From Neckera pumila (Eukaryota > Streptophyta > Bryopsida > Hypnales > Neckeraceae), in contig OZ018416.1 in assembly GCA_963969595.1 (NCBI GenBank), positions 21,840,065 to 21,904,064 on the forward strand: a stretch of 64,000 nt of DNA, in the 5' to 3' direction. The notes under the pieces were generated by a model. That model had not been told where the DNA came from, did no database searches, and was given only the letters and a program-made list of their open reading frames with translations. The translations under genes and the position numbers were made by a program. Positions 45,700-57,640 of the stretch are shown piece after piece (position 1 is the first letter of the stretch; every line of letters begins with the position of its first letter).

Positions 45700-47008
45700 T
45701 TACAATGGTGGTAATCTCTAAAGTCCCGTCGTCTCCTCAGAGGACAAAATTGATTTTGGATAGGTTCCTATGGACTAGATTTTTGATAGATTTTTTTGAA
45801 ACTTTTTCATAAGATAGAAAATTTTATTAGATTTTTGCAAATATAATTTAATTTCAATTGGTACTTAGGAAAAAAATTTATAACACCAAAATCAGCCAAG
45901 AATCGAACTTGGTAAGCAGAAAAAAAATCCACAAAAACCTGAAATAAATTTGTTTTAAATTTATTTCTCATAGATTGTATTTTTGTCTATGTGGAGAACT
46001 TTTATTCATTTCATTTGGAAATGTGACGTAAAAGTAATGGAGATTCTTATTTGGAAGCAATTAAAGCATCTTTAAAAAATTCACATACATAACTTGTTTT
46101 TGAGCTCAATTTTCACATTTTTCCAAAATGAAACGAAAATTCTAGAAGGTTAATTTTGATTGTTAAAACCATCTTGCCATTGGGATTAGTATGTTTTCAT
46201 TCCATCTTAGAGCAATTAACCCCTTAGCGCTCCAACGTCTAATTCCTAGACAACAAACAAATTGAAATTAACACTTCTTTCTCCTTACTGCTTGGATGAA
46301 AGTCATCCTAATTTGTGGAGATACTTTATCAAGTTGTTGTCCTATCTACTGGTTGGATTTGGTATTACTAGAGTACATAATTTTTTTAAATGAAAAATAT
46401 GGAAGTATGTCAAGTGATTGACTAAGTCGAAATTGCATTGACTCTAGTTCAAAATTGGCTTTGCAGAAATGAAGCCATAGATTTTCAGAATACAAAAATT
46501 TCAATTATGTTTTATTTGTAATCACATTTAGAGGGAATTTTGAAATTTCCCTTTCAAAATTTATAAAAAAATATTAATGATAGAATTGGTGGCTTAATGA
46601 CTCGTTTTTTTCCTCTATCACATACTTTTTTCTACTTAAATTTTTTTGAAGAATGAAAATCATGTTATTTTCTTAACTTCTATATTTTTTATATTTTCAA
46701 CTCAATTATTCATGATAAAATAAATTAATTCAAATTCTTATTAAAATAAAAAGATACAGAATCTCATTAATTAGTTTCCCATGATGCCAAAAAGTGTGAT
46801 TTCTTTACTTTGAACGCATTTATCTTGCAATCCATACAGTCAAAGCGTTTGAAATTTCTCCTATATCTTTTTATGCTAGTCTACAATAAGATCCTAAGGT
46901 TATGTATGCAAAAAAATACCATTTAATTTTGTTTCTGCTCTTTGCATTAGAAATGGCAATTTTCTGCGTTTTTTGACCAAAAAAGGCCTCAAAACTTTAT
47001 GGGTTAAT
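45700..47008 (+). mobile_element. R1b subfamily element, copy 1
   Basis: Begins GTAATCTCTAAAGTCCCGTC and ends near CTTTATGGGTTAA. It shares landmarks with copies starting at 47007 and 51983 (CAAAATTGATTTTGGATAGG and TATAATTTAATTTCAATTGG type segments). Its right part (CTTGCAATCCATACAGTC, AAATGGCAATTTTCTGCG) resembles the R1 right half, so R1 and R1b are related. No ORF. Confidence 0.55.
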
Positions 47009-48160
47009 AGTAATCCCTAAAGTCCCATTGTTCCCTTGGAAAACAAAGTGGATTTTAGAAAGGCTCCTATGGTCTCAATTTACATCATGACTTTTTGAAA
47101 TTATTTTTGAAGATATTGAAAATGTAAAATACATAAGCTTTTGAGGAATATAATTTTTATTTCATTTAGTGCCTGAAAACAAAATTTATCTCACCCTAAG
47201 CCCAAAAAACAGATCACTGGGCAGCATAAGAAAATCACAAGAAATCAAATTAAGATTTTTAAAATTTTGTTTATTATAGAAAGTATTTTTGTTTATATGG
47301 AAAGATTTTATTCATTCTATTTGGACTAGTGATGAGAGAGTTTTGGACAATCTTGTTTTGAGGGCATTTTAAGTATCTTCTTGAAAAAATCACATATAGA
47401 ATTCATTTATTAATGCAATTTCCAAAAAAATTCCAAAAAAATTGTTTGATAGGATCAAGGTTGCTTGCTAGAATAATCTCATTATTGGGATGACTATGTT
47501 TCAATTATGTATTAGAGCTACTAATGATTTAGTTTTTTGTTCAATCTTGCACCTACATCCAAAAGTGCTAGTATGTGAGTATAGAATCTATGAGCCCTTA
47601 AGCCTAGGAGGCTATATTATAGATACCTTCTACGGTTATAGGATGTCTATGTTATAGACTCTTTCCATATTATAGTGGTACATATATTTTGTAAACACTT
47701 TCAAATGGTTGTAGGTATATGCCTACAACTAGGTTCAAGGCTTGTAGGTTCATATCTCTACACTCACGCGCTAGCATCATTGCACCTACTTCAACTTAAT
47801 TGTCTTTACAATTCTCTAAAGAATGAAAATAAAGTGTGTTTTCTTTGAATTTTTTTTTTCAATTTAATTCTTCAACATAAATTTCTTTAATTCCGCATGT
47901 GTAATACAAAAATTTTAAGCTAAAAAGATTCAAAGCCTTCAAATGTTGAAAAAACAGTGCAATAAAATGGTTTTCTTCACTTCAAATGCAATATGTGGCA
48001 ATCCACGCGGTTTTAGTTTATGGTATTTCTTTCATACATTTTTATACCAGTCTAGTATAAGATCCTATAGTTAGATACGCAAAAAAGACAATTTCTATAG
48101 TTTTTTGTACTTTGCAATAGAAATGGCAGTTTTGAGTGAAATTTGATGAAAAGATAAAAT
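47007..48160 (+). mobile_element. R1b subfamily element, copy 2, interrupted by a MITE
   Basis: Starts TAATCCCTAAAGTCCCATTG immediately after copy 1 and follows the same order. It is split at 47557-47779 by a MITE of the element A/B family; family sequence resumes with TTCAACTTAATTGTC and AAAGAATGAAAAT, as in copy 3. Confidence 0.55.
47557..47779. mobile_element. 223-bp MITE of the element A/B family
   Basis: The left side has GTGCTAGTATGTGAGTATAG; the right side inverted is GATGCTAGCGCGTGAGTGTAG-like. It also has a CTACGGTTATAGG box, the inverted counterpart of CCTATGACCGTGG. Flanked by TTGCACCTAC on both sides (47547-47556 and 47780-47789), a 10-bp target duplication. The homologous R1b copy near 53215-53265 shows the unoccupied arrangement. 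It has no coding capacity and could be moved only by a transposase supplied in trans. Confidence 0.8.
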
Positions 48161-48220
48161 TACCATTCAGATTTTACTACTTTGAGGTGGAAATCCTCTT
48201 TTTCATCATTGCTTTTAGAT

Positions 48221-48940
48221 AGTTGCAAGAAAGACTTGTTGTTCTTGTTCCACTTTGGCCTGTTTTTGGCTAATATTCTCTATACTATGAATTTTGGAAA
48301 TGAATTTTTAACCATAAAATAAAATAATAATTAAAATTAGAATATTGCTAAAAACAACATATTTCCAAAATTTCAAATTAAAAAAATCTAGGTCAAAAGT
48401 TATTCACTAAATAGAGTGAGCTGAAATTTTGAAGAAAATAGACACTTTTGACATTTAAAATTGTAAAAAATAGGAAATTTTTTTATTTTATCTTTGAATT
48501 TGGGCATCTAGGAAGACTTCATGGTGACGAGATTTCATTAAATAAATGAAACCATCTTTAATGTTCAAAAGAGTGCGTGCAAAGAAGCCCTATTTGCAAG
48601 AACATGGAGGACATAAAATAATATATTTTTAGACATTCTTTGATAGGAACTTGTCCATGTAGAAAGAGCCTACCTAAAATTCAACTCTAGATGGGTACTC
48701 CATAGTACTAAAAACCTCTAATATTGAAAATGTGGCATATTAATGAAAAATTAATGATTTTCAAATTTAAAATACATTTTTAATGTTTTTGAAAAAAGAT
48801 GGGTCATGATTACATTCAAGACAACCATTTGTAGTAAATATTTCAAGTTCGTATGACTTTTGCTTTGAAAATTATTGTGAGGGAAATCTGTGGCATTCTC
48901 CCCTGTGATAAGTAACCAATAATTATGTTTCTTGCAATGG
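48221..48940 (+). mobile_element. R3-family element, copy d (diverged)
   Basis: Left end AGTTGCAAGAAAGACTTGTT, right end TTATGTTTCTTGCAATGG. Both are degenerate, and the interior aligns only in parts with other R3 copies. No ORF. Confidence 0.55.
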
Positions 48941-51375
48941 TCCTCCTAAGCTTGTAGAACCAAATACATAAAATGTTGGCGACTACTTTAGTCATTATAG
49001 ACTACATGTGGTTTAGTAGATTAATACTGCCAATAGTGGTTTAGTTTGGTTTCAATAGAAATGTCCCTCTTGTGACCAAACTTCATCATCATTTCTTTTG
49101 GCATAGAATATGAATGTAGAATGCCCAAAATAAATGGCAAGTCTGTAATGTAATCTTTCTCATGCCACATGAAGACGTTCTTTGAGTGTTGTTTGGTCTA
49201 CATCTTTACACTCAAAAAATAATTAGATCTCAATGTCAAATTTCTATCTTGGTACATCATTCATAGTACACTATATTCTACAATTCTACAAAATCATCAT
49301 GAGTGAATGTGACTTTTACTTTTCTGAGCTATGTCTAGATTTGCCTATATATGTTATATTCCTCAAAAGATTGGAGGGCTATAAACCTTTCACTTAATTT
49401 CTTCTTAATCCAAGCCTTCATCTAAACAAACATTATTGGTTGGTGTGTTGTTCTTCCAATAGATTCTGGGTCATTGGAGCTATGAGCAGGATCGGAGTTC
49501 AGCCATCCTCTTGGTTGGTATGTTGTTCTTGCAATAGATTCATTGGAGTTCAACAATCCTCTTTTGTATGATCCACGTAATAGTATGCTATTTCTATTAC
49601 ATTTAGATGCAACTGCAATTGCTTCATAGAGAACTATGCAATGTATCCACATTTTTTTTATTGAGATGTTTGGGATCATTCTTGTAACTTGCTAGGCTAC
49701 ATGTGTTCTATGAATGAAGAAGTGTAAGTTTTCTTCTATTCTCCCCCCTTATTTTGATTTTTCACATTCCAACTGGCTATTGAGCAATCCTCACATGTGT
49801 ACCCTTTAGTAAAATCTTCAACCCTTTCATAAAGTATGTAGTCATGAACATCCGCAATTGTATTGCCAAATCTTTGCCTACTAGAATGGGTCCACATGAT
49901 GTCTTAAAAACCAATAAGACCAAAATAATATATCATTTTGTATCTTGAATTGCATGTGTGACTTTAATTTGCATTTTGCATTCTACAAATGAAAATTAGA
50001 AAATGAAAATGCAATATAAATAGATCATGGACAAAAATAGAAGCCAATAAATTAATTAAATAAATTAAAAATAAACACAAAAAACACAAAAAATAATGAC
50101 AATATGGATATAGTTAAAGCTCTAAAGTAAAGAAAAGCTAATGTTGTGCCTCTGGGGTCTCTAAATCCTAAACCCAATGGCAATTCTTGTCCATGACAAA
50201 TAACTACAAAAAGAAAGTCACATACCCTAGAAATATCAGTTAGTCTATCAAAAAGTCTTTTAAAAACATAAGTCAGTGGCCCCACCTCTATTGTGGAAGA
50301 TAATACCATGAATCTATGAGAATTTGAAAATAATCACACCCTAAATTGTTAATATCCGTTAATTCAATACAAAAATTTAGAATAAGTCACAATTTTGGGG
50401 CCTGCAATCCTCAATACCTCATGTTTCTAATCATGTTTTAAATCTAGAACCTCAAGAGTTCCAATCATAATAGGAAAAAGATTAGAAACAAATAAAGAAA
50501 AACAAAAGGGGAGCATTGACAATTACATGATTAAAAAAATAAGTAGCAAAAAAAATTCAAGCCATCACACAAAAAAGAGGATTTCGTAAATAGATCTAGA
50601 ACACAAGAAGCGTGGATGGTGCTACAAGGATCATAGATGAGCTGTGGGATGTGGAGGGGAGTTTGAATTGTAAAAAGCAAGTGATATAAATTTATATTCC
50701 AAAAATAAGTTCCACTTAGTGCAATTGTAATACTCAACCTCCTCTCTACATAGATGACAACCTTACTACAAGATTGTCTTTACACATGAACAAATAGAAG
50801 AATCCTAAACTCTAAACAAATTGCTCTAGATGCCAAGAGTGCCCAAGCTTCCTTCATTAGAACCACCCTTAGTCCACAACTTAATTTTAGCCATCAGAAT
50901 TACAACAATTCAATGTCAATCTATGCTATGTCAAATCACAAGGACACCAATGATGATATCATTATTGAAGGCAACCTTATCTTCAAATTCCTAGTAGACC
51001 TCATTTTGTTGTTTTCATGATCAACAATACTTTGTTGAACTAGTTTTGGTAAGAGTCAAACCACACCCAAATCTGAATGGTCATCAAGCAAAAATACTTT
51101 TCACTTAGATTTGAAGCAATAGTCAAATGAATGGAAATGGTCAACAACAACACTAATGTACTATTGTTGATCCTAAAGATCAAGTTGTGAAGAGAGAAGC
51201 TTGATGTGTCTCACCATGACATCAACTTGATATTAAAGTTTTGATGGAGGACCCCAAACATTGATGTAGTTCTCCTTGTTTCCATCAAAACATAATAGGC
51301 AAGTAGCTAGGTGGCTCAAATTTGAGTTCAACATCGATGACTTTGTGTTGGATTCCTGCCATTTCAATATCAATG
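48941..51375. other. Intergenic, no gene seen
   Basis: AT-rich. GGTTGGTGTGTTGTTCTTCC and GGTTGGTATGTTGTTCTTGC (49438 and 49511) form a short direct duplication. Frames at 49422-49679 and 50052-50309 (minus) show no domain. Confidence 0.45.
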
Positions 51376-51561
51376 CACTATGAGAAACCCGCATCTTAGA
51401 TGACGGATTTTAGATGACGTCAAATGTAACAACCTCTGTTTAATTATCAACAATGATGTCATGATATTATGTAAACATTGTTGTTGGCATAAAAACAGCT
51501 AGGGGTTGTTACATTGACATCACCTAAAAACCGTCATGTAAGATGCAAGTTTCTTATAGTG
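51376..51561. mobile_element. CACTA-type MITE, 186 bp
   Basis: Ends CACTATGAGAAAC and, inverted, CACTATAAGAAAC, with ATG on both sides (51373-51375, 51562-51564). Subterminal CGCATCTTAGATGACGG pairs with its inverse (CCGTCATGTAAGATGC) at the right. Same superfamily as 11179-11396, with related interior motifs (ACATTGACATCACCTAAAA). Confidence 0.85.
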
Positions 51562-51982
51562 ATGTATCAAGCTATAATTGGAGCAATCCAAAAGGATTCA
51601 AATGAAGAGACTTGGAGGGGAGAAGGAGTAGGTTGGAGTGGAGCAGAAGCAACTCAGAGGGCAGCAAAATTATTGGGCACAACAACAACGGGATAGGGAG
51701 TGGCAACCCCCAATTCCTCCCTCCATCCAAGGGAGGGGCAATGAGGGGGTCAATCCTCCTTGGCCCACAATTATATGTTGGTTATTTTATACTATATATA
51801 TTTTTTCTAAACATAGGCAACCCAAGCAGCTCAAGAATTAAAATTGATATTCTAGATTTATATACACATAGAAAGCTTTTCATCATTATGTTTTGTTTAA
51901 TGAGATGAGAGTTATAAGTAATTTTAGTTTGTAGGCAACTGTGGAATCTCACTCTAAATTAAACTATGAAGTGCTTTATTTA
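51562..51982. other. Spacer plus R1 fragment
   Basis: From about 51840 the sequence follows the R1 interior (ATTCTAGATTTATATACACA, GAAAGCTTTTCATCATT, AAGTGCTTTATTTAACCCC). The 51640-51770 part is G-rich and unassigned. Confidence 0.45.
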
Positions 51983-53612
51983 ACCCCAAAAACACATTAT
52001 CTCTTCAAAGGACAAAATGGATTTTAGGTGGGCTCATTTAACCCCTAAAGGACTAAGTTGCGTTTTTTGGCAACACAGCAATTTTGGGGAGCTTACTACG
52101 GATGGAGTTTTTATTTTTTTTCTTTGAAAATTTTACACAACATGTACCCAAGGAGTAGCTTTAAGGCCCAACAATTTTCGTAACTATTGACTACATAGTT
52201 AAAAAGTTATTGCATGATATGTGATTTTCTTTGAACTTTGGGCATCTCGGGCAGCTCAAAAAATTTCTTTAAAAATGACTTTTAAAAAAAATAAAAAATT
52301 GAATTTGTTTTTTTAGATTTATATATACATGGAAAACTTGGAATCATTCAATTTCAATCTATGAGTCAAACGTTATGAGGAGTTTTAGTTTGCGGGTAGT
52401 TACGGTTTTTAAAGACTCCATACCTACCCTCAAATTTAAAATCCTCATAACTTTTGACTCATAGATTGAAATTGAATGATTCTAGGTTTTCCATGTATAT
52501 ATAAATCTAAAGAACCAAGTTCCAATCTTCTTTTTTTTTTAAAAGTCATTTTTAAAGAAATTTTTTGAGCTGCCCGAGATGCCCAAAGTTCAAAGAAAAT
52601 CACATATCATGTAATAACTTTTTAACTATGTAGTCAATAGTTACGAAAATTGTTGGGCCTTAAAGCTACTCCTTGGGCACATGTTGTGTAAAATTTTCAA
52701 AGAAAAAAAATAAAAACTCCTTCCGTAGTAAGCTGCCCAAAATTGCTATGTTGCCAAAAAACGCAGCTTGGTCCTTTAGGGGTTAACTTCAATTTCTAAT
52801 GAGTTTTTTTGAATTTTTTTTGTAATATAGAAAATACATTATCTTATAAGGAAATAATTTTAATTTCAATTGGTGCCCAGTAGCAAAAATTATTCCACAA
52901 TAACTTTATAATGGGGGAGACAAGGTAGCAAAAATCCACAAAAAATTGCAATAAATTTTTTTATTTTATTTCCTCATACATTACATTTTAGCCGAAATGA
53001 AAAGCTTTGATTTATTCCATTTGAATATGTGATGTGAAAGTTTGGAGCTTCTTGCAATCAAAGTATGGTTTAACAAAATAAAGTATAGGATTCATTTTTG
53101 AACTCAATTTTCAAATTTTTTCAAATTAAAAAGTTCTACAAGGTTACCTTTGATTGTTAGTACAATCTCACCATTAAGATTAGTGTGTTCTAATTCCATT
53201 GTAGAGCTATTCATGTTTCAATTTTTTCCCCTATCACATATATCTACTTCTACTTAATAATTATTTAAAGAATGAAAATGACATTATTTTTTTTTTAATT
53301 TTTTTTCTCTAGAATCTCAATTCAATACTTCTAAATAAATTTTTTTAATTCAAAATGTATAGTGCAAAAATTTTAAGCTAAGAAGATTCAAAGTAAAATA
53401 ATATAGTCATGGAATGTGCACAAAAATCAAATTTCTTTATAGACTTTAAACGCACATATCTTGCAATCTATATGGTGAAAGTTTTTTGAAATTTTTCCTA
53501 CACATACATGTGCAAAAAAATCAATTTGTAATGTTTTTTCTCTTTGCAATAGAAATGGTAATTTTGAGTGTTTTTTTATGAATGAAAGGCCTCTGGACTT
53601 TAGAAGTTAACT
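51983..53612 (+). mobile_element. R1b subfamily element, copy 3, split by a foldback R1 element
   Basis: Opens ACCCCAAAAACACATTATCT and CAAAATGGATTTTAGGTGGG, is interrupted at 52038-52786, resumes with TTCAATTTCTAATGAG, and ends near CTGGACTTTAGAAGTTAA. The order matches R1b copies 1 and 2. Confidence 0.55.
52038..52786. mobile_element. Foldback R1 element: 749-bp inverted repeat
   Basis: Two R1 left halves are joined head to head. The left arm starts TTAACCCCTAAAGGACTAAG and the right arm ends with the inverse, CCTTTAGGGGTTAA. Arms of about 370 bp pair closely throughout around a centre near 52412. Transcription of either strand would give a long hairpin RNA. It sits inside an R1b element. 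No ORF. Confidence 0.88.
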
Positions 53613-53955
53613 CAATTTTCACTTTTTTCTGGAAGGAAATAAAATCATAGGATCTAGATTGTTTATTACAACATTACAAACGCTAAAACTGGAAATTTTC
53701 AGTTCCATGACTAAATTCTTAACAATTTAGTAATTTTAACCATTCACTATTTCTTTCTGCTTTCTATTTACTTCAAGCATGAATATGGAATATTTTTTGT
53801 TCAAATTTTTAATATGTATTTTCAACTTTTTTTTTTGACATATGGAAAGTTGCAAGCTATAGGATCTATAAATTTTTGGATAAAAAGTTTGAAAGATGAA
53901 ACCTAACGATTTGGAAGGAATTGAAAATACATCTTTTTGAAATCCAAGCATCGTG
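53613..53955. other. R1-like fragment and spacer
   Basis: Contains an R1 interior stretch (CATAGGATCTAGATTGTTTA) then unassigned AT-rich DNA. No gene seen. Confidence 0.4.
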
Positions 53956-54690
53956 GGGTGATTGCATGAAACACTTGTTCTATTTTGCATCACCACCCGT
54001 TTTTTTTGGGCTTTTTTTGCCATAACTTTTGCAAGCTTTTGCTCCAAATGACTATGACTTATAGGTAAGGTATTCATGACTGTTATATACCTTGCCTAAT
54101 TTTTTGCAGATTTCAAAAATGTTTTATTGTCCAAAAATAGTCCCCAATTTTATGCCAAATTTGCCAATTGGGGGATTTTAGTACTACATAGTACCCCATA
54201 AAACAAATTTGAAGCTGAAATTTGGAGGAAATTGTCTTCTAGTAGACTTATAGCTATTCTCCAAAGTTTTTCAAAAACAATTTTCTTAATGTGGAGTAGA
54301 AGTCCACAAAGTAAGCTTATTTCAGCTTGCATTTCAAAACATGTAAAATATTACTTTGGTGTTTCTTTTGGTGAATGATCGGCTCCATAGAATTCTTACA
54401 AATGTGCAATTTTTTTTTTTAATTTTTTAATTTTTTTCCCAATTTTTAACTAATTAATACATCAAAGTCTTTATTTTCTTGAGATTTGGTACGTTTCTAT
54501 TTTTTCCTTTTTAGAGAATTTTCCTAGGCTCTTCCTTTGGTGGTTACTTTTATTTTAAAGGTATATATATTAACCACATTTCTAAAAAAATTTAGAAATT
54601 ATTTTTTAATTTTAAAGGGTTCCAAAAAAATCATGAGTACTGTTACAAAACAGAACAAATAATACATGTAGGTGTTTCTTGCAATCACCC
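53956..54690 (-). mobile_element. R3-family element, copy e (inverted)
   Basis: 735 bp bounded by GGGTGATTGCATGAAACACT and GGTGTTTCTTGCAATCACCC. On the minus strand it aligns with copy a and the inner nested copy. No ORF of coding character. Confidence 0.82.
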
Positions 54691-55355
54691 CATGATCTTG
54701 CAATTGGTAAGGTTTCTTATTTTGAAATTTTAAGAAGGCGTACTCTAACAAGTTGACTAAATGATCCTATAGTTGGATTTTTTTTAAATAGATATAGATA
54801 TAGATTATAGCCTTGTGTTGGACACTTGTATTTTGAAGCACTTTGGGGCCTCTAAACATGAAAGAACTTTAGGGGTTAATTTACATGAAGCTTTACTAGA
54901 GCAACTCCTCCCTTTATTAATTATTACAATATTGGCATTGATATGTTTTTCTTTTCTTTTAAGTATCAATAATTTAAGAATTAGTGAACATCTTTATAGA
55001 TATATGGTTCAGGGCATATGCCTTGTATCTATATTTGCAATTTAGATAGTTTTAAAAGTATGGTAGGACCATACATTGTCGGTTTGACAATTATGCATTA
55101 AAACATCAATAAGAAACTCTAAACATTTTATGATTGGTATACAATCTTATGTTTTACTTAGAATACAAATTATATATATACTAAAATATGATAAAACATT
55201 TAGAGTTGGATTGAAAATTCAACTACTAATGTCTTTCATATGGAAAGTCTTCAAGATCTAAATCTTATTATATTCAATACGTTACCATACCATCATGATG
55301 TAAGATATGTGGCCATTCTGTAATATACCAAATACATGGGAGGTGTAGTAATGAC
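54691..55355. other. Intergenic, no gene seen
   Basis: AT-rich; a 76-codon frame at 54815-55045 is hydrophobic with no recognised domain. Confidence 0.45.
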
Positions 55356-56296
55356 TTAACCCCTAAAGGTTTTTGACTATGTTTTCACCAAAACTGCTCC
55401 AAAACTGCCCTTTCTAATACAAGTACCAAATTGTAGAAAAAAAACATTTTTGAACACATGTAACCGTAGGATCTTGTAGTACACTGGTTTAAGAAGATGC
55501 GGAAAAAATTTCAGAATTTTCCACCATGTAGATTGCAAGATAATAGCGTTTGAATTGACAAAAATCCTTTTTTAATCACTGCAAAATCCGGGCAGCTGCC
55601 CTTTATAAGGTCATATTTGTATGAAAAAATGTCCAAAATGGTGGTTGCTATTTGGATTCATTATTAAAGGAAAGTTGGCTACATGCTTGAAAATTTTCAG
55701 ATCATTTGGAATTGTACAACATATAGGAAAAAAATAGTAAGTAGGAAGAGGTAGAGAATGACTCAAAATACTAAATTGTCAAGAATTTAATTATGGAATT
55801 GAAAAATGCCAATCCCAGCGGTTGTAATGTTGTAATGAACAATATACACCCAATGTTTTTTGTTTTATTCAAAAATACTGAAAATTGAGTTAGAAAAAGG
55901 ACTTCAAAGTTTATTTTAGAGTAGAGATTCCATAACTACCCTCCAACTAAGAATCCTCATAACTTTTGACTCGTTAATCCAAATGGAATGATTCAAAGCT
56001 TTCCAAGTATATATAGATCTATAAAACCAATTTCAAATTTTAATTTTTCAAAAAAGTGTTTTTTTAAGAATTTTTTTGAGCTGCCCGGGCTGCCCGCCGA
56101 ATGCGAAAAATTACATATCATGCAATAACTTTTTACCCATAAAGTCAAAAGTTATTAAAATTGTTGGGCCTTGAAGCTACTCCTCGGGCACATCTTGTGT
56201 TAAATTTCAAAGAAAAAATTAAAAATTTCCCTTTGTAGTAAGGTGCCCAAAATTGCTATGTTGCCAAAAAATGGTGTTTGGTCCTTTAGGGATTAA
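55356..56296 (-). mobile_element. R1-family element, copy d (inverted)
   Basis: 941 bp from TTAACCCCTAAAGGTTTTTG to GTCCTTTAGGGATTAA. On the minus strand it follows the same order as copies b and c. It shows that both R1 ends can be close to the perfect inverted TTAACCCCTAAAGG. Confidence 0.82.
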
Positions 56297-57290
56297 ATTG
56301 GAAGTACCATGTGTCATTGAATTTGATGCACCATGAATAAATTTTTTTTATTATAACTATTGTATGCATCTATTCACGCACCTTGTATGTCAAGTACACA
56401 AAAAACAAATTGAATGGGCTTCTTAGACCCTATTGGGCTTTGTAGTCAAATTTATCACTTCAAGGAACTTAGACTACAAGTCAAATAGATATATAAAACC
56501 TTTCAAACTTTGGATGAGATTAGAATAGTTATCCCTTTGCAAATTAGGTTTCTTAGAGATTGAATGTTGAATTATCAAAATTATGGATTTTTGAGGATTC
56601 TTACAATGTTTATACTCATAATATAATTGTTGGTAGGCAAGTTTCAATTAGGTAGGCAAAGTGTAATAAGATGGGTAAAAACTAAAGCGTGGTCCATAGT
56701 AGTTATGTCAAATTCTTTCTACTTCTAAATTCTTAGTCACAATTAGAATGTGAGAATGAATTGGTTAGTCTGTCTTCATTGGTTTAAATTGGCAAGTTTT
56801 TGATTGCTAAAATTTAGAAAGACAAGTGGCTTTTTCTATGATTCTCAATCTCATAAATATGGCCCTTTGATGTTCCACCTTGATTACTAGTTTGCAAAGA
56901 GTCAATTCAATATGAATATGAATAGTGAACTTACTCAGCATAGTAAACTGTGAACAGAGGAATCAATTGGAAGTCTATAGATTGTCCTTTTGAGTATTTG
57001 TCATCTTGCACACTTGTGCTTGCTTTAAAGGTGGCCTTACTAGTATCAATCACTGGCACTTGCTCTATGTCGTTTAATTTGGAAGTGAACATCTCTCCAT
57101 TTTGGACCACAGTTCTTTACTTCCATTTCAACATTCTTCTCTTCTATCTATACCTTAAATTAGGTTTGTTTTGTTTGTTTTATTTTGTTTGTTTTATTTT
57201 GTTTGATACGTTGGGATTTCAAAATCTATGAGGTATTTGATGGCATTCTTGGTACCATTGAAAAGCTCTTTGCAAAGAGGGGTGCACATA
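56297..57290. other. Intergenic, no gene seen
   Basis: AT-rich. A GTTTGTTTTATTTT microrepeat lies at about 57166-57205. The 93-codon frame at 56950-57231 is T-rich and not convincing. Confidence 0.45.
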
Positions 57291-57292
57291 CT

Positions 57293-57640
57293 TTGTTTTG
57301 TGGCATTTGGACCTAGGATGTGGAAGTTATTGAATTTAAAAAAAATTATGAAGTAAAACATTGAACTAAATTATCTTTTATTTTGGAATAACCATAACTT
57401 TCACATCGCATGTCCAAATGCCACGAAAACAAAGTATGTGCACTCCTTTGTGCATACTGTGCTTACTATTTCTCCTAGTTTTGTGGCATTTAGACCTAAG
57501 GTGTGAAAGTTACGAATTTTTTCAATTAAAATATGGAATAAATTATCTTTCATTTTGGAAAAACCATAACTAAGTTTCACATCGCATGTCCAAACACCAC
57601 AAAACAAAGCCCTTGCACTCCTTTGTACCTAAAGCTTTCT
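57293..57640 (+). repeat. Tandem duplication of a ~180-bp self-complementary unit
   Basis: Two copies each start TTTTGTGGCATTTGGACCTA (second copy TTTTGTGGCATTTAGACC) and include TCACATCGCATGTCCAAA then GCACTCCTTTGT. Within each unit GTGGCATTTGGACC and GGTCCAAATGCCAC-like parts are inverted. Confidence 0.7.

Noticed and set aside
45890..45930. tRNA-like T-loop word (GTTCGATTC on the minus strand)
   Set aside because: No acceptor stem or D-arm of the right spacing could be placed around it.
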